64,000 nucleotides of DNA from Nocardioides seonyuensis. GTDB taxonomy: Bacteria > Actinomycetota > Actinomycetes > Propionibacteriales > Nocardioidaceae. The notes under the pieces are model-generated. The model was given only the letters and a program-made list of their open reading frames with translations. It was not told the DNA's origin and did no database searches. This document shows positions 32,911 to 41,777 of this stretch, in pieces. Position numbers and translations under genes: made by a program. Position 1 is the first letter of the stretch, and each line of letters begins with the position of its first letter. The stretch is taken from the NCBI RefSeq assembly GCF_004683965.1, contig NZ_CP038436.1, positions 1,674,001-1,738,000 on the forward strand, written 5' to 3'.

Positions 32911-33378
32911 ATGGAGACGCTACTCGTCGCCCGTCCCTCCCACGCGGAGGTCGTCGGCCAGCTGCTGCGGGACTTCAACGACGAGTTCGAGACGGCCGGG
33001 CCGCCGGCGGCCGACCTGGCCCGACGGTTCCGGGCGCTTCTGGAGCGGGAGGACGTGCTCGTCCTGCTCGCCGGCTCCGAGGGTGCCTGGACGGGCTTCG
33101 CCTACCTGACCCTGCGCCCGACGCCCTACTACGACGGTCGGCTCGCGCAGCTCGAAGAGCTCTACGTCGTGCCGTGGCTCCGTGATCGAGGCATCGGTAC
33201 GGCGCTGCTCACCGAGGCCGTGCGGATCGTGCGTGAGCGAGGCGGCGCCGAGATGCACATCAACGTCGACGAGGTCGACACCGACACCCGAAGGTTCTAC
33301 GAGCGCCACGGCTTCGTGAACATCGAGCCGGGCGAGGACTACCGGATGCTCTGCTACATCCGGGAGCTGGCCCGCTAG
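32911..33378 (+). CDS. GNAT-family N-acetyltransferase
   Basis: Encodes 155 residues; the ATG at 32911 follows CGGAGG directly. Acetyl-CoA motif A is QLEELYVVPWLRDRGIGTAL (R-x2-G-x-G/A pattern), and motif B is TRRFYERHGFVNIEPGEDYR. Transfers an acetyl group from acetyl-CoA to an unknown amine. Confidence 0.88.
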   Translation: METLLVARPSHAEVVGQLLRDFNDEFETAGPPAADLARRFRALLEREDVLVLLAGSEGAWTGFAYLTLRPTPYYDGRLAQLEELYVVPWLRDRGIGTALLTEAVRIVRERGGAEMHINVDEVDTDTRRFYERHGFVNIEPGEDYRMLCYIRELAR

Positions 33379-33450
33379 CACCGCCACCGCACACGCGGAC
33401 GGACCGCCGGACGCCCGCGAAGGCGTCCGACGGTCCGTCAGGGAGGAGGG

Positions 33451-34284
33451 TCAGGCAGGCGGGAACTGCTGGGTCGCGCTGCCCGGGGTGTCGGTCGTCG
33501 ACGTCGGCGCGCTCGTGGTGGTCGTGGCCGAGCCGGTCGAGGTGGCCGCGGTCGACGACGACGAGTGGTCGCCGTACTCGCTCTCGGCGCGAGCCTTGCC
33601 GGTGCGCATGTCCTGCTCGGCCTGACGGCGTGCGTCGCCGGCCTTGGCCTCGGCGTTCTCGAGCATGCGGGCGGCGACGTCGCGACCGCCCAGCCCGAAG
33701 GCGAGGGCGAGGCCCAGTGCGAGGGCGAACATCACGGCAGCAAAGGCGATGCGGACGATCTCGGGAGCGATCTGGAGCTGCTCGAGGATCATGAAGAACG
33801 CGATCACCATGATGAGTGCGGGCACGACGGTCGCCACGACCTTGCCCGTCGGGGTGTCTCCCATGAACTTGGCGACCATGCCGGCGACGGCCCCGGAGAG
33901 CAGCGCGGCGATGACGAAGATCAGCAACGCCACGATCACGTTGGGGAGGAAGGCCAGTACACGGTTCATGAACTCGGTGGCCGTGTCGATGCCGAGCGCT
34001 CCGACAGCAGTCACGATGAAGAAGATGAAGATCAGCCAGAAGACGACGGCCGCGATGCCGCGCGAGACGGATGCGCCGGGCAGGACGGCGTCGACGTGCC
34101 GGGCGGAGTCGGACTCCTTGAGGCGGCGGTCGAGCCCGACCTTGTCGAGCAGCTTGCCCACGACGGCGGCGACGATCTTGGCGATGATGTAGCCGACCAG
34201 AAGGATCAGTAGGAAGGCGAGCAGGTTCGGGAGGAACCCCACGATCCTGTCGAATGCGTTCTCGAAGCTTTCCTCGATGTCCAT
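33451..34284 (-). CDS. CmpX-like TM-helix (MscS-related) membrane protein
   Basis: Encodes 277 residues. The opening SFENAFDRIVGFLPNLLAFL, then LILLVGYIIAKIVAAVVGKL, and the second unit FMNRVLAFLPNVIVALLIFV are duplicated TM-helix repeats of the PF05552 family found in CmpX and MscS-type channels. There are four or five membrane segments but no MscS beta domain. The last 70 residues are a charged helix and a Ser/Thr-rich disordered tail. Possible role in membrane tension or metabolite leak; inference from family. Confidence 0.8.
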   Translation of the reverse strand: MDIEESFENAFDRIVGFLPNLLAFLLILLVGYIIAKIVAAVVGKLLDKVGLDRRLKESDSARHVDAVLPGASVSRGIAAVVFWLIFIFFIVTAVGALGIDTATEFMNRVLAFLPNVIVALLIFVIAALLSGAVAGMVAKFMGDTPTGKVVATVVPALIMVIAFFMILEQLQIAPEIVRIAFAAVMFALALGLALAFGLGGRDVAARMLENAEAKAGDARRQAEQDMRTGKARAESEYGDHSSSSTAATSTGSATTTTSAPTSTTDTPGSATQQFPPA

Positions 34285-34414
34285 GACGTCCTCTCAAGCA
34301 GGGTCCCGCGGTCATCACGGCCGCGGCGGGGGGACAGGGCGGTACCCCATCGACACGAGTGCAGTCACACGGAAAAGCGGTACGCCACCGTCGCGTCGCT
34401 GTTAGCGTCCGCGG

Positions 34415-35713
34415 ATGCGTCGAACCCTGAGCGCGGCCGGTGCGGCCGCTGCCACCCTCTGCCTGTCGTTGCTCGCCCCCATCCCCGCCGGCCAGGCGGC
34501 CGACTCGGGACACGTCCCGATCTGGGACAACGGACCCGAGGGCGAGCGGTACGTCGCCCTCGGCGACTCCTTCGTCGCCGGACCCGGCATCCTCAACCCG
34601 CGCCCCGAGCCCAGCCCCAAGGCGTGCGCGCGCAGCGACCACAACTTCCCGACCCTCGTCGCGACCGAGCTCGACGTGCAGTCGTTCATCGACGCGAGCT
34701 GCTCGGGCGCGAGGACCACCCACTTCTCGAACGCCCAGGGCGCCAACCCGCCGCAGCTCGACGCCGTCACCGCGGACACCACGCTCGTGACGTTCGGGAT
34801 GATGGGCGGCAACGACGTCGGCCTCATCGACCTGGCCCTCAGCTGCGTGGGCGCCGTGTGCGCCGACCCCGACGGCTCGGTGGCGGCCCGGGTCGAGGCG
34901 ACACGCGCCAGCCTCACCGCCGGCATCGAAGCGGTGAAGACCCGGGCACCCGACGCGGTGGTCCTCGCGGTCGGCTACGGCACCTACCTCCCCCCGGGCG
35001 GTTGCCCCGCGACGCTCCCGATCCTGGACCCGGCTGAGGCCGACTTCCTGCAGGGCGTCATCGACTCCCTCTCCGACGTGATCGAGGAGGTCGCCACCGC
35101 CCAGGGCGTGCCGTTCGTGGACATGCGCGAGATCCCCGGTGCGGCTGACCACACGGCGTGCGCGGCCCCCGGCGACCAGTGGATCCGCGGGCTGAACACC
35201 TACGGCGACGGCGCCACCCTCCACCCCTCCACCGCCGGCATGGCCGCGATGGCCGGCCAGGTGCTCAGCGTGCTCGAGCCCATCTGGGACGCCAGCCCGA
35301 TCCACCCGATCGCGCCGGGAGTGCTCCCGCTGCCGTCGCCGGAGCCGAGCCCGACCACGGCGCCTTCGCCCGCACCGCCCGCTGCTCCCGCGCCCGTCTC
35401 GCAGGAGACGCTGCTCGCCCAGGCCGAGGCCGCGCTCGACAAGGTCGTGACCAGGTCGACCTGCTACACCGCCAAGGGCGCTCGCGTCGTGCGGTTCAAG
35501 GCGCGTCGGGGCGCGGGCATGATCGACCGCGTGGTCTTCCGCGTCGGCCCGAAGAAGGTCGGCACCGACCGTGCTGCCCCCTTCGTCGTCGAGCGCCGGG
35601 CGGCCAGGATGGCCAAGCTGGACGGCCGGGTGAAGGCCCGGGTCACCGTGCGCAACGGCGAGGTGACCGCGAGCCGGATGTTCAAGGTCCGGCGCGCCGG
35701 CTGCCTGCACTGA
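34415..35713 (+). CDS. Secreted SGNH/GDSL hydrolase
   Basis: Encodes 432 residues. A signal peptide (MRRTLSAAGAAAATLCLSLL, cleavage after GQA) is followed by a SGNH hydrolase domain: block I YVALGDSFVAGPG (nucleophile Ser), block III FGMMGGNDVGL (oxyanion Asn) and block V LHPSTAGM (His). This arrangement resembles secreted actinobacterial lipases/esterases. Paired cysteines (ASCSG, LSCVGAVC, GGCP, TACA) suggest disulfides. A Pro/Ser-rich linker leads to a basic C-terminal domain (CYTAKGARVVRFKARRGAG, ending RRAGCLH) of unknown role. TAGCGT lies six bases before the ATG, so the transcript is probably leaderless. It overlaps the convergent gene by 32 bp. Confidence 0.88.
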   Translation: MRRTLSAAGAAAATLCLSLLAPIPAGQAADSGHVPIWDNGPEGERYVALGDSFVAGPGILNPRPEPSPKACARSDHNFPTLVATELDVQSFIDASCSGARTTHFSNAQGANPPQLDAVTADTTLVTFGMMGGNDVGLIDLALSCVGAVCADPDGSVAARVEATRASLTAGIEAVKTRAPDAVVLAVGYGTYLPPGGCPATLPILDPAEADFLQGVIDSLSDVIEEVATAQGVPFVDMREIPGAADHTACAAPGDQWIRGLNTYGDGATLHPSTAGMAAMAGQVLSVLEPIWDASPIHPIAPGVLPLPSPEPSPTTAPSPAPPAAPAPVSQETLLAQAEAALDKVVTRSTCYTAKGARVVRFKARRGAGMIDRVVFRVGPKKVGTDRAAPFVVERRAARMAKLDGRVKARVTVRNGEVTASRMFKVRRAGCLH

Positions 35714-36347
35714 CGGCGATCTCCTTGCCCAGCTCCCAGCGGTCCCGGAGCGGGAGGTAGTCACCGCTCCAGAACTTGCCGGGGTCGTACCACGTGGCGC
35801 GCCGGTCGTCGTGGAGCACGCCCATCTGCACCATCGTCTGGGCGACGACCTCGGCACAGAACGCGGCAGCCGGGGTCGTGTGGACACCTCGCTTGCGTCG
35901 GGCGACGTAGCCGTCGCGACCCCGCAGCCACTTGACCGCCAAGCGGCGCATGCTGGGGAAGCGGACACCGTTGAGCCGTGCGATGGCGTGGAGCATGCCG
36001 TCCTCCTCGACCGTGCCCACCTCGGGGTGGAGCTGGCGGAACCACGCCTGGTTGTCGTAGTCGGACTGCCAGCGGCCGACCGCCTCGGCAAGCTCGTGGA
36101 GCTGGGCGCCGCGGTGGTGGCCACCCGTCCAGACGTCGCGCTGCTGCTTGCCGAGCTCGGCGTGCCAGAGCAGCGGCGGCAGGTCGTCGACCACCACGGC
36201 CATGCCCACGTGGTTGACCGGGGCGTTGGTCGCGGCACGGATGACGCGGTCGGGTGCGCGCCGTCCACGGAAGAGCCAGATGTCACCGGATCGGGTCAGG
36301 TGGACGGCTTCATCCATGCTCAGCGGGGAGCTCGGCTGCGACGACAT
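35682..36347 (-). CDS. Permuted NlpC/P60 (YiiX-like) papain-fold protein
   Basis: Encodes 221 residues from the ATG at 36347 (an in-frame GTG at 36362 is possible). SGDIWLFRGRRAPDRVIRAA, then APVNHVGMAVVVDDLPPLLW carries the His of a circularly permuted papain-like site, and TTPAAAFCAEVVAQTMVQMG carries the Cys. This order (His first, Cys later) is typical of YiiX/LRAT-type hydrolases, which act on amides or esters of peptides or lipids. No signal peptide. Its 3' end overlaps the SGNH gene by 32 bp. Confidence 0.72.
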   Translation of the reverse strand: MSSQPSSPLSMDEAVHLTRSGDIWLFRGRRAPDRVIRAATNAPVNHVGMAVVVDDLPPLLWHAELGKQQRDVWTGGHHRGAQLHELAEAVGRWQSDYDNQAWFRQLHPEVGTVEEDGMLHAIARLNGVRFPSMRRLAVKWLRGRDGYVARRKRGVHTTPAAAFCAEVVAQTMVQMGVLHDDRRATWYDPGKFWSGDYLPLRDRWELGKEIAVSAGSRRAGP

Positions 36348-36376
36348 GGATGAATTCTGCACTTAGGCTCGTCCTC

Positions 36377-36619
36377 ATGCGCATCATCTGGAAGCTCCTC
36401 GGCCTCGCCGGGGTCACGGGCGTCGCCGCGACGGGTGCCGTGATCGCGCGGGAGGAGCGCAAGCGGCAGCACTACACGGCCGACGAGATCCGGACCCGCC
36501 TGCACCAGCGGTACGACGAGGCGCTCGGCCGCCCCGCCTCAGCCGACGGCGAGCTTGAGCGCGATCCCCAGCATGACCACGCCGATCGCCACGTCGAGGA
36601 CCTGCCAGGCACGTCGTGA
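36377..36619 (+). CDS. Small membrane-anchored protein, antisense overlap with the exporter gene
   Basis: Encodes 80 residues. One N-terminal membrane segment (IIWKLLGLAGVTGVAATGAV) is followed by a charged helix (REERKRQHYTADEIRTRLHQ). TAGGCT lies seven bases before the ATG at 36377, a leaderless promoter. Similar short proteins are common in Nocardioides-type genomes. The last 27 codons lie antisense to the 3' end of the LysE-type gene. Function unknown. Confidence 0.65.
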   Translation: MRIIWKLLGLAGVTGVAATGAVIAREERKRQHYTADEIRTRLHQRYDEALGRPASADGELERDPQHDHADRHVEDLPGTS

Positions 36620-37138
36620 CGCGAGCCGCGGAGCCAGCAACCGGGCGCCGTACCCCAGCCCGCTGAACCACGCGACGCTCCCGGCGCACGCGCCGACCGC
36701 GAACCACCAACGCCCCGGAGTGCCGTGGGTGCTGGCGACCGACCCGAGCAGGAGGACGGTGTCGAGGTAGACGTGGGGGTTGAGCCAGGTGAGTGCCACG
36801 GCGCGCGCTGCCGTCGCCCGCACCGATCCCTCGGCCGCGGCCTCCGCGCGGAGCGCCTCGGGGTCACGGGCCCGCAGCAGCGAGCTGACGCCGTACCAAG
36901 TCAGGAACGCCACCCCGAGCCAGCGGATGACCTCCAGGAGCCAGGCCGCCTGCTCGACGATCGTGCCGATGCCGGCCACGCCCGCGACGATGAGGACCAC
37001 GTCGGAGACGGCGCAGATCGCGACCACCACGCCCACGTGGCGGCGATGCAGGCCCTGCCGGAGCACGAAGGCGTTCTGCGCGCCGATGGCGATGATGAGG
37101 GACAACCCGGTCAGCAGGCCGGCCAGGACGTGCAGCAC
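36539..37138 (-). CDS. LysE/ArgO-family amino acid exporter
   Basis: Encodes 199 residues, a typical ArgO/LysE length, from the GTG at 37138. The opening HVLAGLLTGLSLIIAIGAQN followed by AFVLRQGLHRRHVG is the family signature, and ALTWLNPHVYLDTVLLLGSV is the second conserved block. Six membrane segments. Exports basic amino acids such as lysine or arginine and is usually controlled by a LysR regulator, which is not present here. An inverted repeat sits just upstream. Confidence 0.9.
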   Translation of the reverse strand: MLHVLAGLLTGLSLIIAIGAQNAFVLRQGLHRRHVGVVVAICAVSDVVLIVAGVAGIGTIVEQAAWLLEVIRWLGVAFLTWYGVSSLLRARDPEALRAEAAAEGSVRATAARAVALTWLNPHVYLDTVLLLGSVASTHGTPGRWWFAVGACAGSVAWFSGLGYGARLLAPRLASRRAWQVLDVAIGVVMLGIALKLAVG

Positions 37139-37151
37139 GCGACGAAACCTA

Positions 37152-37175
37152 GACCCCTGACACCCGTCAGGGGTC
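37152..37175. promoter_or_regulatory. Perfect 10-bp inverted repeat between argO-like and ABC genes
   Basis: GACCCCTGAC (37152-37161) and GTCAGGGGTC (37166-37175) with a 4-nt spacer, in the 91-bp divergent region. It could be an operator for either gene or form a hairpin in the leader. Confidence 0.55.
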
Positions 37176-37229
37176 CACCAGGGCGATCTCCCATGGATCG
37201 CGTCTGGTCGACCCTGCAAGACTTTCGTC

Positions 37230-38018
37230 ATGACTCGGAACGAGGGCGGGGGAACCGTCGACCATGAGGTCGCGGCCAGTGCGCACGACCTGGTGAAGAC
37301 CTACGGCAAGGACGAGGCGCAGGTGCGCGCCCTCGACGGCGTGACCGTCGACCTGATGGCGGGTGAGTTCACCGCGATCATGGGCCCCTCGGGGTCCGGG
37401 AAGTCCACCCTCATGCACTGCCTGGCGGCCCTCGACACCCCGACCGCGGGCGACGCCGTCGTCGACGGCACGTCGCTGAGCGGCCTCAAGGACAAGGCGC
37501 TGACGACCCTTCGGCGCGAGCGCATCGGCTTCGTCTTCCAGTCGTTCAACCTCATCCCGACGCTGACGGCCCAGGAGAACATCCTGCTGCCCCTGAGCCT
37601 GTCCGGCCGCAAGGCCGATCCCGAGTGGTTCGACTCGGTGGTCGACTCGGTCGGGCTGCGCGACCGGCTCGGTCACCGGCCGAGCGAGATGTCCGGCGGC
37701 CAGCAGCAGCGCGTGGCCTGCGCGCGCGCCCTCGTCAGCCGCCCGTCGATCGTCTTCGCCGACGAGCCCACCGGCAACCTCGACTCCACCAGCTCGGCCG
37801 AGGTGCTGGCGTTCCTGCGCCGCTCGGTGGACGAGTTCGGCCAGACGGTCGTCATGGTCACCCACGACCCGGTGGCGGCCGCCTACACCGACCGCGTCCT
37901 GTTCCTCGCCGACGGCAAGATCGTCGACGAGCTGCGCAGCCCCGACCGCGACTCGATCCTCGAGCGGATGGGCTCGCTGCAGGACGCCGCGCTCTCACGC
38001 GCCACGCAGGCGGGCTGA
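37230..38018 (+). CDS. ABC transporter ATP-binding protein (MacB/LolD type)
   Basis: Encodes 262 residues. Walker A GPSGSGKST, Q-loop FVFQSFNLIPTLTAQEN, signature MSGGQQQRVACARAL, Walker B IVFADEPTGNLDS and H-loop VTHDP are all intact. The FNLIPTLTAQENILLPL pattern assigns it to the MacB/LolD/FtsE group. The permease starts five bases after its stop. No associated membrane fusion protein is present, so it is a two-component exporter of unknown substrate. Confidence 0.95.
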   Translation: MTRNEGGGTVDHEVAASAHDLVKTYGKDEAQVRALDGVTVDLMAGEFTAIMGPSGSGKSTLMHCLAALDTPTAGDAVVDGTSLSGLKDKALTTLRRERIGFVFQSFNLIPTLTAQENILLPLSLSGRKADPEWFDSVVDSVGLRDRLGHRPSEMSGGQQQRVACARALVSRPSIVFADEPTGNLDSTSSAEVLAFLRRSVDEFGQTVVMVTHDPVAAAYTDRVLFLADGKIVDELRSPDRDSILERMGSLQDAALSRATQAG

Positions 38019-38022
38019 CGCC

Positions 38023-40800
38023 GTGTTCCGCCTGACCTGGCGCAACCTGCTGGCGCGCAAGATGCGCCTGCTGATGAGTGCGCTGGCCATCATCCTCGGC
38101 GTCGGATTCCTCGCCGGCGTGCTCACCTTCAGCGGCGGCCTCTCCAGCACCTTCGACGGCATCAGCACCGGGTCGACGCCCGACGGCGTCGCGCGGGTCG
38201 CCGACTCCAGCAACGTGCAGCCCACCCAGGGCGACACGTCCAGCTCCGACAGGGTGCTGCGACCCAAGCACGTCCGACGCCTCGAGGCGCTGCCGGAGGT
38301 GGCGCAGGCCGACGGTTCGGTGGAGGGCGTCTCGCTCACCATCCTCGACCCGGACGGCAAGCTCGTCGGCCTGGGGGGCGCGCCCACGATCGCCTTCAAC
38401 TACACCGACACCCCCAACATGCTGGGGGAGCAGCCCCTGGAGCTGGAGGACGGTCGCTGGCCGACCGAGGACAAGGAGATCGTCCTCGACGTCGCGAGCG
38501 CCGAGCGCGCCGGCTACGAGGTCGGGGACACCGTCCAGGCGATCCTGCCGGCGTCGCTGCGGCCCGACCAGCGCGAGCGCTCCGGCGACGGAGGCGAGGC
38601 GCCGGAGGTTCCTGAAGGGGCCGAGCTGCCGGAGGGTGCCGAGCTGCCGGAGGGCGTGGAGGTGCCGGAGGGTGCGGAGGTGCCGGAGGGAGCGGAGGTG
38701 TCGGAGGGAGCTGAGGTGCCCGAGGGCGCCGAGCGGCCCGAGGGTTCCGAGGGCGCTTCGCAACCGACCGGCGTGCCGACTCTCCAGACGGAGTTCGAGC
38801 TGGTCGGCACCATGAACTTCGCCGGCGGTGGAGTCGCCGGGGCGACCCTGGTCGTCTTCGACACCCACGGCGCGCAGCAGCTCTTCGTGGGCGGAGGCAA
38901 CGGCTTCACCACGATCCAGCTCACCGCCGCCGAGGGGGTCACCCAGGAGGAGCTCGCCGAGGCCGCGGGCCGGGTGCTCCCCCCGGGCTTCGAGGCCGTC
39001 ACCGGCGACGCGGTCGTCGAGGAGCTCGACAGCGCCGTGGGCGAGCTCCTGGGCTTCATCACCGTCTTCCTGGGCGTCTTCGCCGTCATCGCGGTGATCG
39101 TGGGCGGCTTCATCATCGCCAACACCTTCTCGATCCTGGTGGCCCAGCGCGTCCGCGAGCTGGCACTGCTGCGCGCCCTGGGCGCCAGCCGCCGTCAGGT
39201 GCGTCGCTCCGTCCTGCTCGAGGCAGCGCTGATGGCCCTCATCGGGTCGACGATCGGGCTGTTCGTCGGCCTCGGCCTGGCCCGTGCGCTCGCGGCGCTG
39301 TTCGGGGAGTTCGGGCTCGTGATCGACGGCTCGGTCCTCAACCTGAGCCCCACCACGATCGCGGCGGCCTACGCCATCGGGCTGGTCGTGACCATGGTCT
39401 CGGCGTTCCTACCGGCTCGCCGGGCGGCGCGGGTGGCGCCGGTGGCGGCGATGCGCGAGGACCCCACCATGACGGAGCGGGGACTGCGTCGTCGTACCGT
39501 CGTGGGCACCATCTTCCTCGTCATCGGTGCCGGGTTCGCCGCAGCCGGAGCGACGGGCGCCCCCGGCAACGACGCGCTCTGGATCGGCGTCGGCGCCGTC
39601 ATCTGGGTGCTCACCGTGGCAGCGATCAGCGCGGTCCTGGGGCGTCCGGTGCTCGCGGCCTGCAGGGCGGTCTTCGCGAAGGTCTTCGGCACGCCGGGCC
39701 GGCTGGCCGGCGACAACGCGATCCGCAACCCGCGCCGTACCGGCGCGACGGCCTCGGCCCTGATGATCGGCCTGACCCTGGTGTCGGCGGTGGGTGTCCT
39801 CGCCGCGTCGATGAGCGCCACGCTGGACGACGTCGTCGACGAGGAGTTCACCTCCGACTTCCTGGTGCAGTCATCGGTCTTCCAGCCCTTCTCCACGACC
39901 CTGGGTGACCGGATGAGCAAGGTCGACGGCGTCGAGCGCCTCTCGCGCCAGCAGCTCTCGGGCGCCAACGTCAAGGGCTTCGACGACATCGAGTACATCT
40001 TCGGCGTCGACCGCGCGTTCGCCGAGATCTACGACCTTCCCATGGTCGAGGGGACCCAGCAGATCTCCGGCCGGACTGCCTTCGTCACCGAGCAGGCGGC
40101 CGAGGACTTCCAGCTCGAGGTCGGGTCGAAGGTCGAGCTGCGCATCCCCGGCGTCGACCCCCTGAAGGTCGAGGTCGTCGGCATCGCCGAGGACAGCAAC
40201 GTCACCGGCGGCATCAACATCCCGCTGTCGCTGCTGGAGCAGGCCGGTGCCTCGCGCGTCGACTACTCCCTCAGCATCAACACCGAGCCGGGTGCGGACA
40301 AGGCGGCGGTCAAGAAGGAGCTCGACAAGATCGCCGAGGACCTGCCCATCGTGGCCGTCCAGGACAAGGAGGAGTTCGCCGAGACCCTGAAGGGGCAGGT
40401 CAACCAGCTGCTCTACATCGTCTACGGCCTGCTCGCCCTCTCGGTCGTGATCGCGATCATCGGCATCGTCAACACGCTCAGCCTCAGCGTCATCGAGCGC
40501 ACCCGCGAGATCGGCCTGCTGCGCGCGGTCGGCCTGTCGCGGCGGCGACTGCGCCGGATGATCACCCTGGAGTCCGTGACGATCTCGCTGATGGGCGCGG
40601 TGCTCGGCCTGGCGCTGGGCGTGACGATCGGGGTGCTCCTGCAGCGCTCGCTGTCCGAGGACCTCACCGCACTCGGGCTCCCGTGGGGCAGCCTCGGGCT
40701 CTTCCTGCTCGTGGCGGTGGTCTTCGGCGTCCTCGCGGCGATCATCCCGGCGGTGCGAGCCTCCCGGATGAAGGTGCTCGAGGCCATCGCGACGGAGTAG
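38023..40800 (+). CDS. ABC transporter permease, two FtsX/MacB units
   Basis: Encodes 925 residues; GTG start. MFRLTWRNLLARKMRLLMSA begins the first FtsX-like unit, with a large extracytoplasmic MacB_PCD domain (residues 45-330), three membrane segments near 340-480 and a second unit from about 515 (RLAGDNAIRNPRRTGATASA) ending with three more segments. The first PCD contains eight hexapeptide repeats of the type PEGAEV at residues 197-244. Acts with the ATPase of 37230-38018, probably exporting peptides, lipids or antibiotics. Confidence 0.92.
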   Translation: MFRLTWRNLLARKMRLLMSALAIILGVGFLAGVLTFSGGLSSTFDGISTGSTPDGVARVADSSNVQPTQGDTSSSDRVLRPKHVRRLEALPEVAQADGSVEGVSLTILDPDGKLVGLGGAPTIAFNYTDTPNMLGEQPLELEDGRWPTEDKEIVLDVASAERAGYEVGDTVQAILPASLRPDQRERSGDGGEAPEVPEGAELPEGAELPEGVEVPEGAEVPEGAEVSEGAEVPEGAERPEGSEGASQPTGVPTLQTEFELVGTMNFAGGGVAGATLVVFDTHGAQQLFVGGGNGFTTIQLTAAEGVTQEELAEAAGRVLPPGFEAVTGDAVVEELDSAVGELLGFITVFLGVFAVIAVIVGGFIIANTFSILVAQRVRELALLRALGASRRQVRRSVLLEAALMALIGSTIGLFVGLGLARALAALFGEFGLVIDGSVLNLSPTTIAAAYAIGLVVTMVSAFLPARRAARVAPVAAMREDPTMTERGLRRRTVVGTIFLVIGAGFAAAGATGAPGNDALWIGVGAVIWVLTVAAISAVLGRPVLAACRAVFAKVFGTPGRLAGDNAIRNPRRTGATASALMIGLTLVSAVGVLAASMSATLDDVVDEEFTSDFLVQSSVFQPFSTTLGDRMSKVDGVERLSRQQLSGANVKGFDDIEYIFGVDRAFAEIYDLPMVEGTQQISGRTAFVTEQAAEDFQLEVGSKVELRIPGVDPLKVEVVGIAEDSNVTGGINIPLSLLEQAGASRVDYSLSINTEPGADKAAVKKELDKIAEDLPIVAVQDKEEFAETLKGQVNQLLYIVYGLLALSVVIAIIGIVNTLSLSVIERTREIGLLRAVGLSRRRLRRMITLESVTISLMGAVLGLALGVTIGVLLQRSLSEDLTALGLPWGSLGLFLLVAVVFGVLAAIIPAVRASRMKVLEAIATE
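38611..38754 (+). repeat. Eight 18-bp tandem repeats encoding PEGAE(V/L)
   Basis: In-frame units at 18-bp steps read PEGAEL, PEGAEL, PEGVEV, PEGAEV, PEGAEV, SEGAEV, PEGAER, PEGSEG. The DNA units are similar but not identical. The insert lies in the extracytoplasmic domain of the permease and could vary in copy number by replication slippage. Confidence 0.9.
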
Positions 40801-40829
40801 GGCTGGGTTGTGACACGCGATGGGTCAGA

Positions 40830-41777
40830 TCAGCTGGCGATGTGCACCACTGCGTCGCCGGAGTTGACCAAGGGCGCCTCGGTGCGACCGACGACGATCC
40901 CGTCGCGGTTGGCGTAGACCGCGTTGAGCGTCTTGCCGAAGGAGTCGAAGAGAGTGCCGAGGCGCTCGCCGTCGGCGACCTCCTGACCCAGCCGGGCGTC
41001 GAGGTGCAGGATGCCCGTACGACGCGCCCGCACCCACCCGCTCGAGCGGCACTCCCGCGACGGCCGCGCAGGAGGCTCGGAGACCTCGTCGGTCATGCCC
41101 AGTGTCGCAAGCACGCGTCGTACGCCGATCACGCCGGCCTCGACGGCGTAGGAGTCGAAGCGCAGCGGCTCGCCCGCCTCGTAGACCAGCACGATCGCGC
41201 CGCGCTCACGGGCGGCGTGGCGCAGGGAGCCGTCGCGGATGCCGGCGTGCAGCATGACCGGCGCTCCGAACGCCTCGGCCAGCTCGCGGGTGCGTGGGTC
41301 GTCGAGGTCGGCCCGCACCTGCGGCAGGTTGGACCGCTTGTCGGAGCCGGTGTGCAGGTCGATGCCGACCTCGCACTTGGCGACGACCTCGGTCATGAAG
41401 AGGTGGGCGATCCGGCCGGCGAGCGACCCGCGCGCGGAGCCCGGGAAGGAGCGGTTGAGGTCGCGGCGGTCGGGGAGGTAGCGGTCGCCGGTCATGAAGC
41501 CGAGGACGTTGACGATCGGCACGGCCACGAGCGTGCCCCGGAAGGCCTTGGGATCGAGGCTGCCCATGACCTGGCGGATGACGTCGACACCGACGACCTC
41601 GTCACCGTGGATCGCCGCGTCGAGCCACACGGTCGGGCCGTCGTCGCGGCCGTGCACGACGCGCACCGGCAGCGTGACGTCGGCGCCGGTGACCAGCCGC
41701 GTGATCGGCAGCTCGAGGGCGCGCGCGGACCCGGGTCGGATGCGGACGGTGCCGATCGCGAAGGACTCCCGTGCCAT
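40830..41777 (-). CDS. Succinylglutamate desuccinylase/aspartoacylase-family zinc carboxypeptidase
   Basis: Encodes 315 residues from the ATG at 41777. Zinc ligands appear as DAAIHGDEVVG (HxxE) and VGIDLHTGSDKR (His), with VPIVNVLGFMTGDRYLPDRR and DLNRSFPGS as substrate-binding elements and VYEAGEPLRFD with the catalytic Glu. The C-terminal 100 residues form the beta-barrel extension of this family. The gene overlaps the RimK-associated protease by one base (TGATG). Families of this type occur with RimK-like ligases, where they are thought to cleave added amino acids or peptides. Confidence 0.85.
   Translation of the reverse strand: MARESFAIGTVRIRPGSARALELPITRLVTGADVTLPVRVVHGRDDGPTVWLDAAIHGDEVVGVDVIRQVMGSLDPKAFRGTLVAVPIVNVLGFMTGDRYLPDRRDLNRSFPGSARGSLAGRIAHLFMTEVVAKCEVGIDLHTGSDKRSNLPQVRADLDDPRTRELAEAFGAPVMLHAGIRDGSLRHAARERGAIVLVYEAGEPLRFDSYAVEAGVIGVRRVLATLGMTDEVSEPPARPSRECRSSGWVRARRTGILHLDARLGQEVADGERLGTLFDSFGKTLNAVYANRDGIVVGRTEAPLVNSGDAVVHIAS

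Noticed and set aside
33260..36286. 1008-codon minus-strand frame
   Set aside because: Runs across three genes in other frames, with low-complexity composition; an artefact of GC content.
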